Below are positions 24,556 to 33,578 of a stretch of 64,000 nucleotides of DNA, in pieces. The stretch is from NCBI RefSeq assembly GCF_010500845.1, contig NZ_JAAAMI010000007.1:62001-126000 (forward strand), read 5' to 3'. Positions within the stretch are counted from its first letter, which is position 1. Each line of letters begins with the position of its first letter. The position numbers were made by a program, and so were the translations under genes. The notes under the pieces were generated by a model. The model saw only the letters and a program-made list of their open reading frames with translations. It ran no database searches and was not told where the DNA came from. This DNA is from Flagellimonas sediminis. Its GTDB lineage: Bacteria; Bacteroidota; Bacteroidia; Flavobacteriales; Flavobacteriaceae.

Positions 24556-25982
24556 TTGGAGTGGACTTTTAGGTTCATTGATTTGCCTTTTTCCAACATA
24601 AATTGATAAGCGGCCTCGTATTCGTTCGGAATTTCACCTTCCAGAATGGCCTCTTTGATGGCATCCTTGATGATGCCGATTTCCTTGGAAGGTTTTAGAT
24701 TGAAGGTTTCCATGATCTCTTCCCCGGAGACCGGTGGTTGAAAGTTTCGGACGTGGTCCCTTTCTTCGACCTCCACTATTTTTTGACGAACAATCTGAAA
24801 ATTGTTCTTGTACCTTTTCTGTTTCTTTGGATTTTTTGTAGTGATGTCGGCTTCGCATAGGGTCATGAGGTCGTCCACAAAGTCCCCGGCATCAAAGACC
24901 AACCGCCGCACTGCGGAATCGGTAACGTGGTCTTCGGAAAGGATGATAGGACGGGAGCTCATCAACACCATTTTTTGCACGAACTTCATTTTTTCGTTCA
25001 GGGGCATGTGCAGCCTTTTGAACAGTTTGTATACCATTTTGGAACCCACGAACTCGTGGCCATGGAACGTCCATCCAATTTTATTATGGAATTTTTTGGT
25101 GGGTGCCTTGCCAATATCGTGGAGTAGGGCGGCCCAACGCAACCAAAGGTTGTCCGTGGTTTCGGATATGTTGTCCACCACCTCCAGCGTATGCCAAAAA
25201 TTATCCTTGTGGCGTTGTCCTTCCACCTCTTCAATGCCTTGAAGGGCAGTCAACTCTGGGAGGATCAAAGGTAGCAATCCTGTTTGGTGCATCAACTTAA
25301 AGCCAATGGAGGGCTTGGGGCTCATCAAAATTTTGTTCAACTCGTCCACAATACGTTCCTTGGACACGATTTGAATACGCTCTTTGTTTTCCGAGATGGC
25401 CTGGAGTGATATCAGTTCTATGGTAAAGTGCAATTGCGTGGCAAAACGGATGGCACGCATCATCCGCAAAGGATCATCGGAATAGGTAATCCCCGGTTCA
25501 AGTGGCGTACGTAATATTTTTTGGTCCAGATCGGACAATCCGTTGAAGGGATCCAACAGGGTGCCGAAGTTGTCCTTGTTCAAGGCCAGGGCCATGGCGT
25601 TGATAGTGAAATCGCGCCGATTTTGATCATCTTGCAAAGACCCGTCTTCCACCACAGGTTTTCTGCTGTCGTGGTGGTAGCTTTCTTTACGGGCACCTAC
25701 AAACTCCAATTCCAGGCCATGGTGTTTGATCATGGCGGTCCCAAAAGTTTTGAACACGGTTATTTCCGGTTTCCCTTGAAGTTTGGACGCTACTTTTTTG
25801 GCGAGTTCAATACCGCTGCCAATAGCCACAATATCAATATCTTTTGGAGCGCCCCTTTTCAAAAGATAATCCCTCACAAATCCCCCAATCACATAGGAAT
25901 CAACGCCAAGTTCGTCCGAGGCTTCGCCAATCAGTTTAAAAATGGGATGTTGTAGGGCTTCTGTGTGCAACTCCTTCGTCAT
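24552..25982 (-). CDS. cca: CCA tRNA nucleotidyltransferase with HD domain
   Basis: The enzyme adds or repairs the 3' CCA end of tRNA (or does part of it, since split CC/A enzymes exist). It has 476 residues. The polymerase-beta-type head has GGFVRDYLL and the DID metal pair (PKDIDIVAIG, about 45-54), RRDFTINAMAL follows, then the RNA-binding FATQLHFTIE region, and an HD phosphohydrolase domain with LLHDIGKAPTKKF near residue 290. The ATG directly abuts the tsaC stop. Confidence 0.92.
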   Translation of the reverse strand: MTKELHTEALQHPIFKLIGEASDELGVDSYVIGGFVRDYLLKRGAPKDIDIVAIGSGIELAKKVASKLQGKPEITVFKTFGTAMIKHHGLELEFVGARKESYHHDSRKPVVEDGSLQDDQNRRDFTINAMALALNKDNFGTLLDPFNGLSDLDQKILRTPLEPGITYSDDPLRMMRAIRFATQLHFTIELISLQAISENKERIQIVSKERIVDELNKILMSPKPSIGFKLMHQTGLLPLILPELTALQGIEEVEGQRHKDNFWHTLEVVDNISETTDNLWLRWAALLHDIGKAPTKKFHNKIGWTFHGHEFVGSKMVYKLFKRLHMPLNEKMKFVQKMVLMSSRPIILSEDHVTDSAVRRLVFDAGDFVDDLMTLCEADITTKNPKKQKRYKNNFQIVRQKIVEVEERDHVRNFQPPVSGEEIMETFNLKPSKEIGIIKDAIKEAILEGEIPNEYEAAYQFMLEKGKSMNLKVHSK

Positions 25983-26543
25983 TTATTCGCGGATTACCTT
26001 CACTTGTCCATCATTACTTAACTTGATGATGGAAGAGGGAACGGCATTTTTATTTACATCCGGCAAATTTACCACATAGTCCACTCCTTTTAAAATTTCG
26101 GTGGAGATATCCTTGAATTGTTTTGGGGTGGGTTCCCCTGAAATATTGGCCGAGGTGGAAACAATGGGTTTACCGAATTTGTTGATGAGGTATTGGCAAA
26201 ATTTATCCGAGGCCACCCGAATGGCCAAGGTATTGTCCTCAGCTACGAGGTTTTCGGCAATTCCCTTGGGTTCATCAAATACGATGGTAGTGGGTTTGGT
26301 AGCTAGATCCATGATGTCGTAGGCTACATCAGGAACTTGTTTTACGTGGCGTTCAAGCATGCCCTGGTTGCCTACCAAACAGATAAGTGCCTTACTGTCC
26401 TCGCGTTTTTTAAGGGCGTATACTTTTTTTACGGCTTCAGGGTCAGTGGCGTCACAGCCAATTCCCCATACGGTATCGGTGGGGTAGAGGATGAGTCCAC
26501 CTTCCTTCAATATTTTGATACAGTTGTTGATTTCTTCGGTCAT
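25983..26543 (-). CDS. L-threonylcarbamoyladenylate synthase (YrdC/Sua5 family)
   Basis: The enzyme makes threonylcarbamoyl-AMP for the t6A modification of ANN-decoding tRNAs. It has 186 residues, with the YrdC signature GGLILYPTDTVWGIGCDAT near residue 15, KKREDSKALICLV and PIVSTSANISGEPTP. It is the TsaC-length form without the C-terminal Sua5 domain. It is followed without gap by cca, so two tRNA-processing steps are coexpressed. Confidence 0.9.
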   Translation of the reverse strand: MTEEINNCIKILKEGGLILYPTDTVWGIGCDATDPEAVKKVYALKKREDSKALICLVGNQGMLERHVKQVPDVAYDIMDLATKPTTIVFDEPKGIAENLVAEDNTLAIRVASDKFCQYLINKFGKPIVSTSANISGEPTPKQFKDISTEILKGVDYVVNLPDVNKNAVPSSIIKLSNDGQVKVIRE

Positions 26544-26552
26544 GATATTTTG

Positions 26553-27626
26553 TTACTGATTGCTTTCCAAAAAGTTGACATACCTGTTTTTTTGTTCTTC
26601 AAAAGACCACTTTTCCGAAACGTAATCTTTTTTGCTGATTTCCCCATTAGAAATTTTTGTGAAGATTTCGGATAATTCGATGGCATCCTTATAAAATAAG
26701 GAATGCGATACCATGTCCTGAATGTGTTGAATATCTTGGGGAGATATGAGGTTTATCCCGTAACCGAAAGCTAGGTTATAAGATCCCATGATTTTGTACT
26801 TTGCATAGTTGTCTCCCACGGAACGTAATGGGATCAATATGTAATCGGAGTTTTTGAGATACCCATGAAAGGCATCGTTCTCCAAAAAATGCTCAAATGT
26901 GATGAAATAATTTAAAAGATTGTGTGCTTCTAGGTATTCCAAAAATTCTTTGTTTTTTGGGTCCGAAGGATAAGTACTTCCCAAAATGAGAATTTTCAGG
27001 TCGTTTTTGATGGGCATTTTTTCTAAGGCCTCAGCTACCAAATAATAGTCCCTTCTACCAAAATCCAGTTTTCCTGGGATGCTTATCCAAACTTCATCTT
27101 TGGGTTTAGCAGGAAGAGAATTTCCATATTCCGGAAAAAATATGGGATAAAAGCTTTTGATCTTGATGGAGTTGTCTTTCAGCGGAACGGAATCCAACAA
27201 GAAATCATTCAACACAAAAAAATGCTTTATTGCCTTATTGATCAGTTTTTGGGAGAAGCTGTGGTTCACCTTTTTTAAATTGTGCAATATGCCAAAAAGG
27301 TGGGCTTTTCGCCTTAATAAATGACTCAATAGAATCACCTCCAATCTGGAACTGGCCGTATTGAAAACAATGGTCTGTATCCTTTTTTTTCCAACAAGAC
27401 GGTATAACCGTGTAATAAAGGCAATTCGATTTAAAAACCTTTTTTGAGAGTTTTTGGGATAGATAACGGTATCGTCCACCAACTGTAAATATTCATGGGC
27501 CCTTTCAAAGATCTGCTGACTAATGATCAATGTTACCTCGTAACCAGAATCCTTAAGAAACTTTATTTGAGAATAAAGGCATTCGTCGTGATAGGAATTG
27601 AACTCGACTAGAGCGGCTTTTTTCAT
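26553..27626 (-). CDS. GT-B type glycosyltransferase
   Basis: The protein has 357 residues and no clear membrane segment. The N-terminal half, MKKAALVEFNSYHDECLYSQIKFLKDSGY, looks like a Rossmann acceptor-binding domain. The C-terminal half has ISIPGKLDFGRRDYYLVAEAL, LKILILGSTY and DYILIPLRSVGDNYAKYKIMGSYNLAFGYG, matching the nucleotide-sugar half of GT4-like enzymes. Donor and acceptor are unknown; LPS or surface polysaccharide is likely from the two neighbouring GT2 genes. It starts a same-strand series ending at the YejK-like gene. Confidence 0.75.
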   Translation of the reverse strand: MKKAALVEFNSYHDECLYSQIKFLKDSGYEVTLIISQQIFERAHEYLQLVDDTVIYPKNSQKRFLNRIAFITRLYRLVGKKRIQTIVFNTASSRLEVILLSHLLRRKAHLFGILHNLKKVNHSFSQKLINKAIKHFFVLNDFLLDSVPLKDNSIKIKSFYPIFFPEYGNSLPAKPKDEVWISIPGKLDFGRRDYYLVAEALEKMPIKNDLKILILGSTYPSDPKNKEFLEYLEAHNLLNYFITFEHFLENDAFHGYLKNSDYILIPLRSVGDNYAKYKIMGSYNLAFGYGINLISPQDIQHIQDMVSHSLFYKDAIELSEIFTKISNGEISKKDYVSEKWSFEEQKNRYVNFLESNQ

Positions 27627-27687
27627 TGTTGATGTTTAAAAAGAAAAGTACTTTTTGCAAAGTTATTCTTTAAATTACAGACTTTGT

Positions 27688-27695
27688 TATTTTTG
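27688..27695 (+). promoter_or_regulatory. -7 element close to a GT2 start codon
   Basis: TATTTTTG, an exact match, ends five bases before ATG 27701, leaving almost no leader. Confidence 0.4.
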
Positions 27696-27700
27696 CCAGA

Positions 27701-28534
27701 ATGAACCCAATGGAACAAGAAGCACCGAAAATTTCAGTGATCGTGAGTACCTACAATGCCGAGGAGTGGTTGAGGAAAGTACTCTGGGGTTTCAATTGCC
27801 AAATTTTCAAGGATTTTGAAGTGGTTGTGGCCGATGATGGTTCAGGTCCCAAGACCAAAGCGTTGTTGGATGAGCTTTCCGAACAAGTTTTTTACCCGAT
27901 CATCCATGTTTGGCAGGAAGATGATGGTTTTCAAAAATCGAGGATATTGAACAAGGCGGTGGAGGCCTGCAACGCGGAATACATTATCATGACCGATGGG
28001 GACTGTATTCCAAGGGAAGATTTTGTTGAGGTGCATTATATCAATAAAGAATCGGGTTATTTCATCTCGGGGGGATACTACATGTTGCCGATGAACATTT
28101 CCAAGTTGATCACTCTGGAAGATATTGAACAGCAGAATTGTTTCAACATACAATGGCTCAAGGAAAAGGGAATTCCACAGACCTTTAAAAACAACAAGCT
28201 CACGGCCAAAGGGTTTGTTTCCAAGTTTTTGAATACGTTCACCCCAACCAATGCCAGTTGGAACGGTCATAACTCATCGGGTTGGAAAAAGGACATCCTG
28301 AATGTGAACGGTTTTGACGAACGTATGCAGTATGGTGGTCAGGACCGGGAATTAGGGGAACGATTGTTTAATTTCGGGATTAAATCCAAACAATTGAGGT
28401 ATAGTGCCGTTTGTGTACATCTGGATCATAAGCGAGGATACAAAACCCCGGAATCCATTGCCAAAAATCAGTCGATAAGAAAAGAAACTAGGTCACAAAA
28501 GATGGTTTGGACCCATTATGGCATCACCAAATAA
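27701..28534 (+). CDS. Family 2 glycosyltransferase with galactosyltransferase-like C-terminus
   Basis: The protein has 277 residues. The GT-A fold is evident: ISVIVSTYNAEEWL, VADDGSG, the DxD motif ITMTDGDCIPRED-like segment (MTDGDC, about 91-96). The C-terminal block NASWNGHNSSGWKKDIL...NGFDERMQYGGQDRELGERL matches the Glyco_transf_7C domain that closes the acceptor site. It probably adds a sugar to LPS or a capsule. It could start at the ATG three codons on (27710). Its end overlaps the convergent GT2 gene by 19 bases. Confidence 0.82.
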   Translation: MNPMEQEAPKISVIVSTYNAEEWLRKVLWGFNCQIFKDFEVVVADDGSGPKTKALLDELSEQVFYPIIHVWQEDDGFQKSRILNKAVEACNAEYIIMTDGDCIPREDFVEVHYINKESGYFISGGYYMLPMNISKLITLEDIEQQNCFNIQWLKEKGIPQTFKNNKLTAKGFVSKFLNTFTPTNASWNGHNSSGWKKDILNVNGFDERMQYGGQDRELGERLFNFGIKSKQLRYSAVCVHLDHKRGYKTPESIAKNQSIRKETRSQKMVWTHYGITK

Positions 28535-29319
28535 TAGGCGAGCTCGTTCTTTTTTTCCAATCTTTTACGCTCTTTGAACCTTTCCAAAACCCCAAGGGCG
28601 TTCAGGTAACAAATGGTAATGCCTTTTTTTCCGTCCAAAAAACCTAAACGGATGATGTAATGGTTGAAAAATTTCCAAGCCGGTTTTACCACCATCATAA
28701 AATAGTTGAAATATTTTTCCTTGTAGAAATCCTCTTTGGCCTTTAGCTGGCCGTATTTAAGCATTTTACTTTTGTAATCTGCATAATCCTTGTAGCAATA
28801 ATGAATCAGTTTTTCTTTTAGAACTCCTGATTTTCCATCAACCTCCAAGGTTTCATGAACAATTTTTCTATCGGTAAAAACAGCCTTGCTTTTTCTGAAA
28901 AGTCTATGGTTCTTGTCCGTTTGCCAACCACTAAAATTGAGAGGTTGGTTTTGGAACATGAATTTTCTATAGAACCAATAGGCCTCATTGGCCTCAGGGT
29001 TGTTTATGGTTGAAATGATTTCGTTCTTTAAGCCATCGGTCACCACTTCATCGGCATCCAAAAACAAAACCCAATCGTTGGTGGCTTGTTTTAAGGTGAA
29101 GGATTTTTGGGCCGTAAAATTCTCGAACGGATTCTGGATTACCTTTACTTTGGGATGACCCAACAAGTATTCGTAGGTACCATCGGTACTGAATGAATCT
29201 ACTACAATAATTTCATCGGCAAAGGAAATGGAATTGAGACATTTTTCAATGTAACCCATTTCATTGTAGGTGATGATCAATGCTGATAATTTTTGCCTTG
29301 GGGTGCTCAATCCAGCCAT
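28516..29319 (-). CDS. Family 2 glycosyltransferase (LPS-core type)
   Basis: The protein has 267 residues. LSALIITYNEMGYIEKCLNSI, EIIVVDSFSTDGT and the metal motif VLFLDADEV (about residue 90) define a GT-A enzyme like the WaaE/KdtX group of LPS core glucosyltransferases. RLFRKSKAVFTDRKIVHETLEV and a C-terminal hydrophobic patch suggest peripheral membrane binding. Its C-terminal 19 bases overlap the convergent GT2 gene. Confidence 0.82.
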   Translation of the reverse strand: MAGLSTPRQKLSALIITYNEMGYIEKCLNSISFADEIIVVDSFSTDGTYEYLLGHPKVKVIQNPFENFTAQKSFTLKQATNDWVLFLDADEVVTDGLKNEIISTINNPEANEAYWFYRKFMFQNQPLNFSGWQTDKNHRLFRKSKAVFTDRKIVHETLEVDGKSGVLKEKLIHYCYKDYADYKSKMLKYGQLKAKEDFYKEKYFNYFMMVVKPAWKFFNHYIIRLGFLDGKKGITICYLNALGVLERFKERKRLEKKNELAYYLVMP

Positions 29320-29490
29320 ATTTATTGGTGTAGTATTTTGGTATTTTACAAATTTATAACAAAAAAAAAGCTCAAAAATTGTTTCCTGCTTTATTTTTCT
29401 TACAACAATCAGATCTTCATTTTCCCTACCTATTTTTTGATAAAATCCAAATTTAGGGTAGACCTTTTACTGGTAGAGTCCAAAAAAGAA

Positions 29491-29530
29491 ATAGGGTTGC
29501 TTCTCTTTATCGAAAAAAAACAACCCTAAT
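29491..29530 (-). terminator. Hairpin downstream of dapD
   Basis: ATAGGGTTG and CAACCCTAAT form a 9-bp stem with a 21-base loop, about 45 bases past the dapD stop. The T run on the minus strand is interrupted, so termination strength is uncertain. The rest of 29320-29573 shows nothing else I can name. Confidence 0.45.
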
Positions 29531-29573
29531 TTTAAAAAATGCTATACTTGGTACTTTGGGGTAAAACGATGCT

Positions 29574-30389
29574 TTAAACCGCTACATCATGTTCCCTTAA
29601 TGCATTGTTCAGCGATGTTTTCTTATCGGTACTTTCTTTTCGCTTGCCAATGATCAAGGCACAGGGTACTTGATATTCCCCAGCAGGGAATTTTTTGGTG
29701 TAACTTCCTGGGATCACTACCGAACGTGCGGGCACCCTTCCTTTAAGTTCAATGGGTTCATCTCCGGTAACATCAATGATCTTAGTCGATGCGGTCAAAA
29801 CCACATTGGCACCTAAAACTGCTTCTTTTTCTACACGGACACCTTCCACAACAATACAACGTGAACCGATAAAGGCATTATCCTCAATAATTACCGGAGC
29901 AGCCTGGAGGGGCTCCAAAACACCTCCGATACCCACGCCACCACTCAAATGAACGTTCTTGCCAATTTGGGCACAACTACCTACCGTGGCCCAGGTGTCC
30001 ACCATGGTGCCTTCATCTACATAAGCCCCAATGTTCACATAGCTGGGCATTAAAATGGTTCCTTTGGAAATGTAGGAACCGTGTCTTGCCACAGCATGCG
30101 GAACAACACGAACCCCTTTTTCTTTAAAGCCTCTTTTTAACGGAATCTTATCGTGGAATTCAAAAATGCCCGCTTCCAGGACCTCCATTTTTTGGATAGG
30201 GAAGTAAAGTACCACCGCTTTTTTAACCCATTCGTTGATCTGCCATCCCTCCTTGGTGGGTTCTGCACAGCGCAGTTCTCCCATGTCTATGAGGTCGATC
30301 ACCTCCCTGATGGCCACTTGGGTCCGTTCGTCTTCCAACAATGCCCTATTGTCCCATGCTTCTTCAATAAGCGTCCTTAAATTGGTCAT
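29574..30389 (-). CDS. dapD: Tetrahydrodipicolinate N-succinyltransferase
   Basis: The enzyme transfers succinyl from succinyl-CoA to tetrahydrodipicolinate in the DAP/lysine pathway. It has 271 residues, normal length. An N-terminal helical region is followed by a left-handed beta-helix of hexapeptide repeats (VNIGAYVDEGTMVDTWATVGSCAQIGKNVHLSGGVGIGGV and IVVEGVRVEKEAVLGANVVLTA regions). A minus-strand TATCTTTG promoter core precedes it. lysA of the same pathway lies 19 kb away at 9967-11205, not in an operon. Confidence 0.95.
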   Translation of the reverse strand: MTNLRTLIEEAWDNRALLEDERTQVAIREVIDLIDMGELRCAEPTKEGWQINEWVKKAVVLYFPIQKMEVLEAGIFEFHDKIPLKRGFKEKGVRVVPHAVARHGSYISKGTILMPSYVNIGAYVDEGTMVDTWATVGSCAQIGKNVHLSGGVGIGGVLEPLQAAPVIIEDNAFIGSRCIVVEGVRVEKEAVLGANVVLTASTKIIDVTGDEPIELKGRVPARSVVIPGSYTKKFPAGEYQVPCALIIGKRKESTDKKTSLNNALREHDVAV

Positions 30390-30406
30390 TTTTCTTAAAA
30401 TTTTCG

Positions 30407-30414
30407 CAAAGATA
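30407..30414 (-). promoter_or_regulatory. -7 element of dapD
   Basis: Minus strand TATCTTTG, exact TAnnTTTG, 17 bases before the ATG. Confidence 0.5.
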
Positions 30415-30468
30415 CGGCCCTCCCCAGAATAATGCCCGCCATTTTTAAGGGCATAACATTTTTAGGGT

Positions 30469-30476
30469 TATTTTTG
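30469..30476 (+). promoter_or_regulatory. -7 element of ruvX
   Basis: TATTTTTG, exact match, 13 bases before the TTG start at 30490. Confidence 0.5.
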
Positions 30477-30489
30477 CCAAAAAATTGTC

Positions 30490-30900
30490 TTGGCAAGAAT
30501 TTTGGCTTTGGATTATGGTAAGATTAGAACAGGAATTGCAGTGACCGATGAACTGCAATTGATTGCCTCTGGACTTACCACCGTGGAGACCAAGGAACTG
30601 ATTCCGTTTTTGGAGAAGTATCTCAAACAAGAGTCCGTGGAACGTTTTGTGATAGGGGAACCCAAACAAATGAACAATGCCCCCTCGGAGTCCGAAGCTT
30701 TGATCCAAGGTTTTTTAAAGAATATAAAAGCCAAATTCCCAACAATACCCGTGGACCGACAAGATGAACGGTTTACCTCCAAATTGGCACTCCAATCCAT
30801 GTTGGACGGGGGTATGAAAAAGAAAAAGCGAAGGGACAAGGCCTTGGTTGATGAAATTAGTGCTACGCTTATATTGCAGGCATACCTTAACAGATTTTAG
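30490..30900 (+). CDS. ruvX: YqgF/RuvX-type nuclease
   Basis: The protein has 136 residues and an RNase H-like fold: LALDYGKIRTGIAVTD with the first catalytic Asp, RFVIGEPKQMNN, PVDRQDERFTSKLA and the final DKALVDEISATLILQAYL. The family processes the 5' end of pre-16S rRNA and was first proposed as a Holliday junction resolvase. The only start that gives the full N terminus is TTG 30490. It is followed after 3 bases by def, probably in one transcript. Confidence 0.9.
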   Translation: MARILALDYGKIRTGIAVTDELQLIASGLTTVETKELIPFLEKYLKQESVERFVIGEPKQMNNAPSESEALIQGFLKNIKAKFPTIPVDRQDERFTSKLALQSMLDGGMKKKKRRDKALVDEISATLILQAYLNRF

Positions 30901-30903
30901 TTT

Positions 30904-31494
30904 ATGATTTTACCCATTGTGGCATACGGCGACCCCGTGTTACGTAAAGTGGCAAAGGATATCACAGAGGAATATCCAAAACTTCAAGAGTTGATCAACA
31001 ATATGTGGGAGACCATGTACAATGCCCACGGCGTTGGGCTGGCCGCACCACAGATAGGTCTTCCCATCCGACTTTTTGTCGTGGATACCACGCCTTTTTC
31101 AGATGATGAAGACCTTACAAAAGAAGAGCAAGAAGCATTGAACGGGTTCAAAAAAGTATTCATCAATGCTAAAATAGAGACCGAAACGGGTAAGGAATGG
31201 GATTTTAATGAAGGGTGCCTGAGCATTCCGGATATCCGTGAGGATGTAAAACGTAAACCGGAGATCACCATTCGGTATTTGGATGAAAACTTCAAACCTC
31301 ACTCCGAAACTTATGATGGACTTTTGGCTAGGGTAATCCAACATGAATATGATCATATTGAAGGGGTACTGTTTACAGATAAGCTATCGTCCCTTAAAAA
31401 ACGTTTGTTGAAAAGCCGTCTTGATAAAATTTCCAAAGGAAAGATAGATGTGGAATACAAAATGAAGTTTCCCAACATCAAAAAAGGACGTTAA
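30904..31494 (+). CDS. def: Peptide deformylase
   Basis: The metalloenzyme removes the formyl group from new proteins. It has 196 residues. All three signature motifs are present: GVGLAAPQIG (about 40-49), EGCLSIPD (the Cys metal ligand) and QHEYDHIEG (HExxH). An insertion of about 20 residues (FSDDEDLTKEEQEALNGFKK) between motifs 1 and 2 is usual in Bacteroidota. It follows ruvX closely. Confidence 0.95.
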   Translation: MILPIVAYGDPVLRKVAKDITEEYPKLQELINNMWETMYNAHGVGLAAPQIGLPIRLFVVDTTPFSDDEDLTKEEQEALNGFKKVFINAKIETETGKEWDFNEGCLSIPDIREDVKRKPEITIRYLDENFKPHSETYDGLLARVIQHEYDHIEGVLFTDKLSSLKKRLLKSRLDKISKGKIDVEYKMKFPNIKKGR

Positions 31495-31520
31495 AAAAAT
31501 CACAGTTTACGATAAAAACA

Positions 31521-31528
31521 TATTTTTG
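31521..31528 (+). promoter_or_regulatory. -7 element of the DUF5606 gene
   Basis: TATTTTTG, exact match, 19 bases before ATG 31548. Confidence 0.5.
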
Positions 31529-31547
31529 CCCGCATAAATTATACTAC

Positions 31548-31991
31548 ATGGCTCTGGACAAGATTTTATCTATTGGTGGGAAACCCGGACTTTATAAATT
31601 GCTTACCCAAACAAGAAGTGGTTTTGTTGGGGAATCCTTGTTGGATGGCAAACGCGTTACCGTTGGCATCCGTAGCAATGTAAGTGTACTTTCAGAAATT
31701 GCCATCTATACCTTGGAAGAAGAGGTTCCCTTAAGGGAAGTTTTCCAAAAGATAAAGGAAAAGGAAGGTGGTAAAAAAACATCCGTTAGCCATAAAGCGG
31801 ATAAAATCGAGTTGGAGGAATACTTCTTTGAAATCCTTCCAAACTATGATGAGGATAGGGTCTATGCCAGCGATATCAAGAAAATTGTGCAGTGGTACAA
31901 CATCCTTCTAGACAACAACCTTACTGACTTTGTTGAAGCGAAAGATGTTGAGGAACCGACTGCGGTTGATGCCTCTAACGAAGAGGAATAA
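31548..31991 (+). CDS. DUF5606 protein
   Basis: This cytosolic protein has 147 residues. The N-terminal DKILSIGGKPGLYKLLTQTRSGFVGESLLDGKRV matches DUF5606, a family I know only from Bacteroidota and without known function. Next to it here are ruvX and def, which act in ribosome and protein maturation. The C terminus is acidic. Its stop abuts the stop of the convergent hexosaminidase gene. Confidence 0.85.
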   Translation: MALDKILSIGGKPGLYKLLTQTRSGFVGESLLDGKRVTVGIRSNVSVLSEIAIYTLEEEVPLREVFQKIKEKEGGKKTSVSHKADKIELEEYFFEILPNYDEDRVYASDIKKIVQWYNILLDNNLTDFVEAKDVEEPTAVDASNEEE

Positions 31992-33566
31992 TCATTCTTC
32001 TACCCAGTCCACCAACTCGGTAGGATAGTAATTGATGTTCATGGCCTTTAAATAAGGAGCTTGTTGGGCCAAACGTACCTTGTAGTCGTCCCAGTTTAAA
32101 TTTTCACTGGTGGACCATCCCAACTCGGCAACGCCCACAATGCGTGGGAAAGCCAGATATTCCAGTTCTGCACTGTTGCTGATGGTTTCGGACCATAACG
32201 GGGCCTCAATACCTAAAATGCTTTCTTTTGGCAATCCTTCCACATAGGTTTCGGGATCCCAATTGTACCCTTCGTCCACTGGAATATAAGCGGCCCAATG
32301 CAACCCTAATTTGGTAAGGGAGTCGTACTGCATATCCAGATAGACCTTTACGGCAGGGGATAAGATGATCTTGGACCCATTTTCAGCCGCTCTGATGGCA
32401 TTGTGGGGCTCGTTCCAAAGTTGTGCTATGGACGAAGGATCAATTTTGGCCTGCGCGATCTCGTTCCAACCAATCATGGTCTTGCCATGTTTTTGAACAA
32501 TCTTTTCCACCTTTTCCACAAAATGGATGTAGTCACTTTTTTTGGTAGAATGGCTTTCATCCCCACCCATATGAAAGTAAGGACCAGGGGTCATTGCCGC
32601 AATTTCACCGATGACATCATCCAAAAAACTGTAGACCGTATCCTTGCGGGCATCGAAGGTGCTAAAACCTACATGGGTGCCGGTGTAGGCCTCCAATTTT
32701 TTGCCGTTTCCGTTCAAGAAGGGATAGCTGAAGGAAGCTGCATTGGTATGGCCCGGCATATCAATTTCGGGAATAATGGTAATGTATCTTTCCGCCGCAT
32801 ATTGGACCAGTTCCTTATACTCCTCCTGGGTATAAAAGCCGCCTTTGCCACCACCTACTTCGGTAGCACCGCCTACCTCTGTAAGTTTGGGCCAGGATTT
32901 GATTTCGATTCGCCATCCTTGATCATCAGAAAGATGCAGGTGCAAGGTGTTGAACTTGTAATACGCCAGAATGTCCATGTATTTTTTTACTTCATCCATG
33001 ATGAAGAAATGCCTAGCAACATCCAACATGGCACCGCGGTGCACAAATTTTGGGGCATCGATTATTTTGCCCGAAGGAATCACCCACAGAGGATGATCGG
33101 TCAAAGTGTCATTGCTTTTTTCTGGGATCAATTGTCGCAAGGTTTGGATACCCCTGAACGCCCCGGCCGCCGTTTTGGCATTCAGCAAAATGGAATCCTT
33201 TTTAATGTAAAGTTGGTAGGATTCAGGCGTTTCCAAATCGGTGCTATCCGATTGGTTGATATAGATCATGCGTCCAGTGGTTTCATCAAGGGAGGAATTT
33301 ACAGCAAGTTCCAACCCTGTTTTGCCCTTTATTTTCTCGGAAAGAAATTTACCGACCTTTTCAAACTCAGGGTCAATTGTACTGGTATAAATGACCGTGG
33401 CACTATCCAACCCAAAGGCCGAATTGGTGGCAATGGTCTTGATGGGTTTTGGGATCAAAGGGGCACTCGCCAGATCGGTCTTTGGGAAGTTGATTTCCTT
33501 TTTTTCGGTTTGGCATGCTGCCATGCAGAGTACTGCGGTGAACAGCAAAAGGGTTTTTTTAATCAC
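31992..33566 (-). CDS. GH20 beta-N-acetylhexosaminidase, lipoprotein
   Basis: The enzyme removes terminal GlcNAc or GalNAc from chitooligosaccharides or glycans. It has 524 residues with a lipoprotein signal (LCMAAC, lipid Cys about 18), so it sits in the periplasm or on the outer membrane. An N-terminal GH20b domain precedes the catalytic barrel: RGAMLDVARHF, LHLHLSDDQGWRIEI, EIDMPGHTNA and the catalytic Asp-Glu in HMGGDESHSTKKS. It follows the SGNH hydrolase gene by 12 bases, so the two may share a transcript. Confidence 0.93.
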   Translation of the reverse strand: MIKKTLLLFTAVLCMAACQTEKKEINFPKTDLASAPLIPKPIKTIATNSAFGLDSATVIYTSTIDPEFEKVGKFLSEKIKGKTGLELAVNSSLDETTGRMIYINQSDSTDLETPESYQLYIKKDSILLNAKTAAGAFRGIQTLRQLIPEKSNDTLTDHPLWVIPSGKIIDAPKFVHRGAMLDVARHFFIMDEVKKYMDILAYYKFNTLHLHLSDDQGWRIEIKSWPKLTEVGGATEVGGGKGGFYTQEEYKELVQYAAERYITIIPEIDMPGHTNAASFSYPFLNGNGKKLEAYTGTHVGFSTFDARKDTVYSFLDDVIGEIAAMTPGPYFHMGGDESHSTKKSDYIHFVEKVEKIVQKHGKTMIGWNEIAQAKIDPSSIAQLWNEPHNAIRAAENGSKIILSPAVKVYLDMQYDSLTKLGLHWAAYIPVDEGYNWDPETYVEGLPKESILGIEAPLWSETISNSAELEYLAFPRIVGVAELGWSTSENLNWDDYKVRLAQQAPYLKAMNINYYPTELVDWVEE

Positions 33567-33578
33567 GTTTGTTCAGTT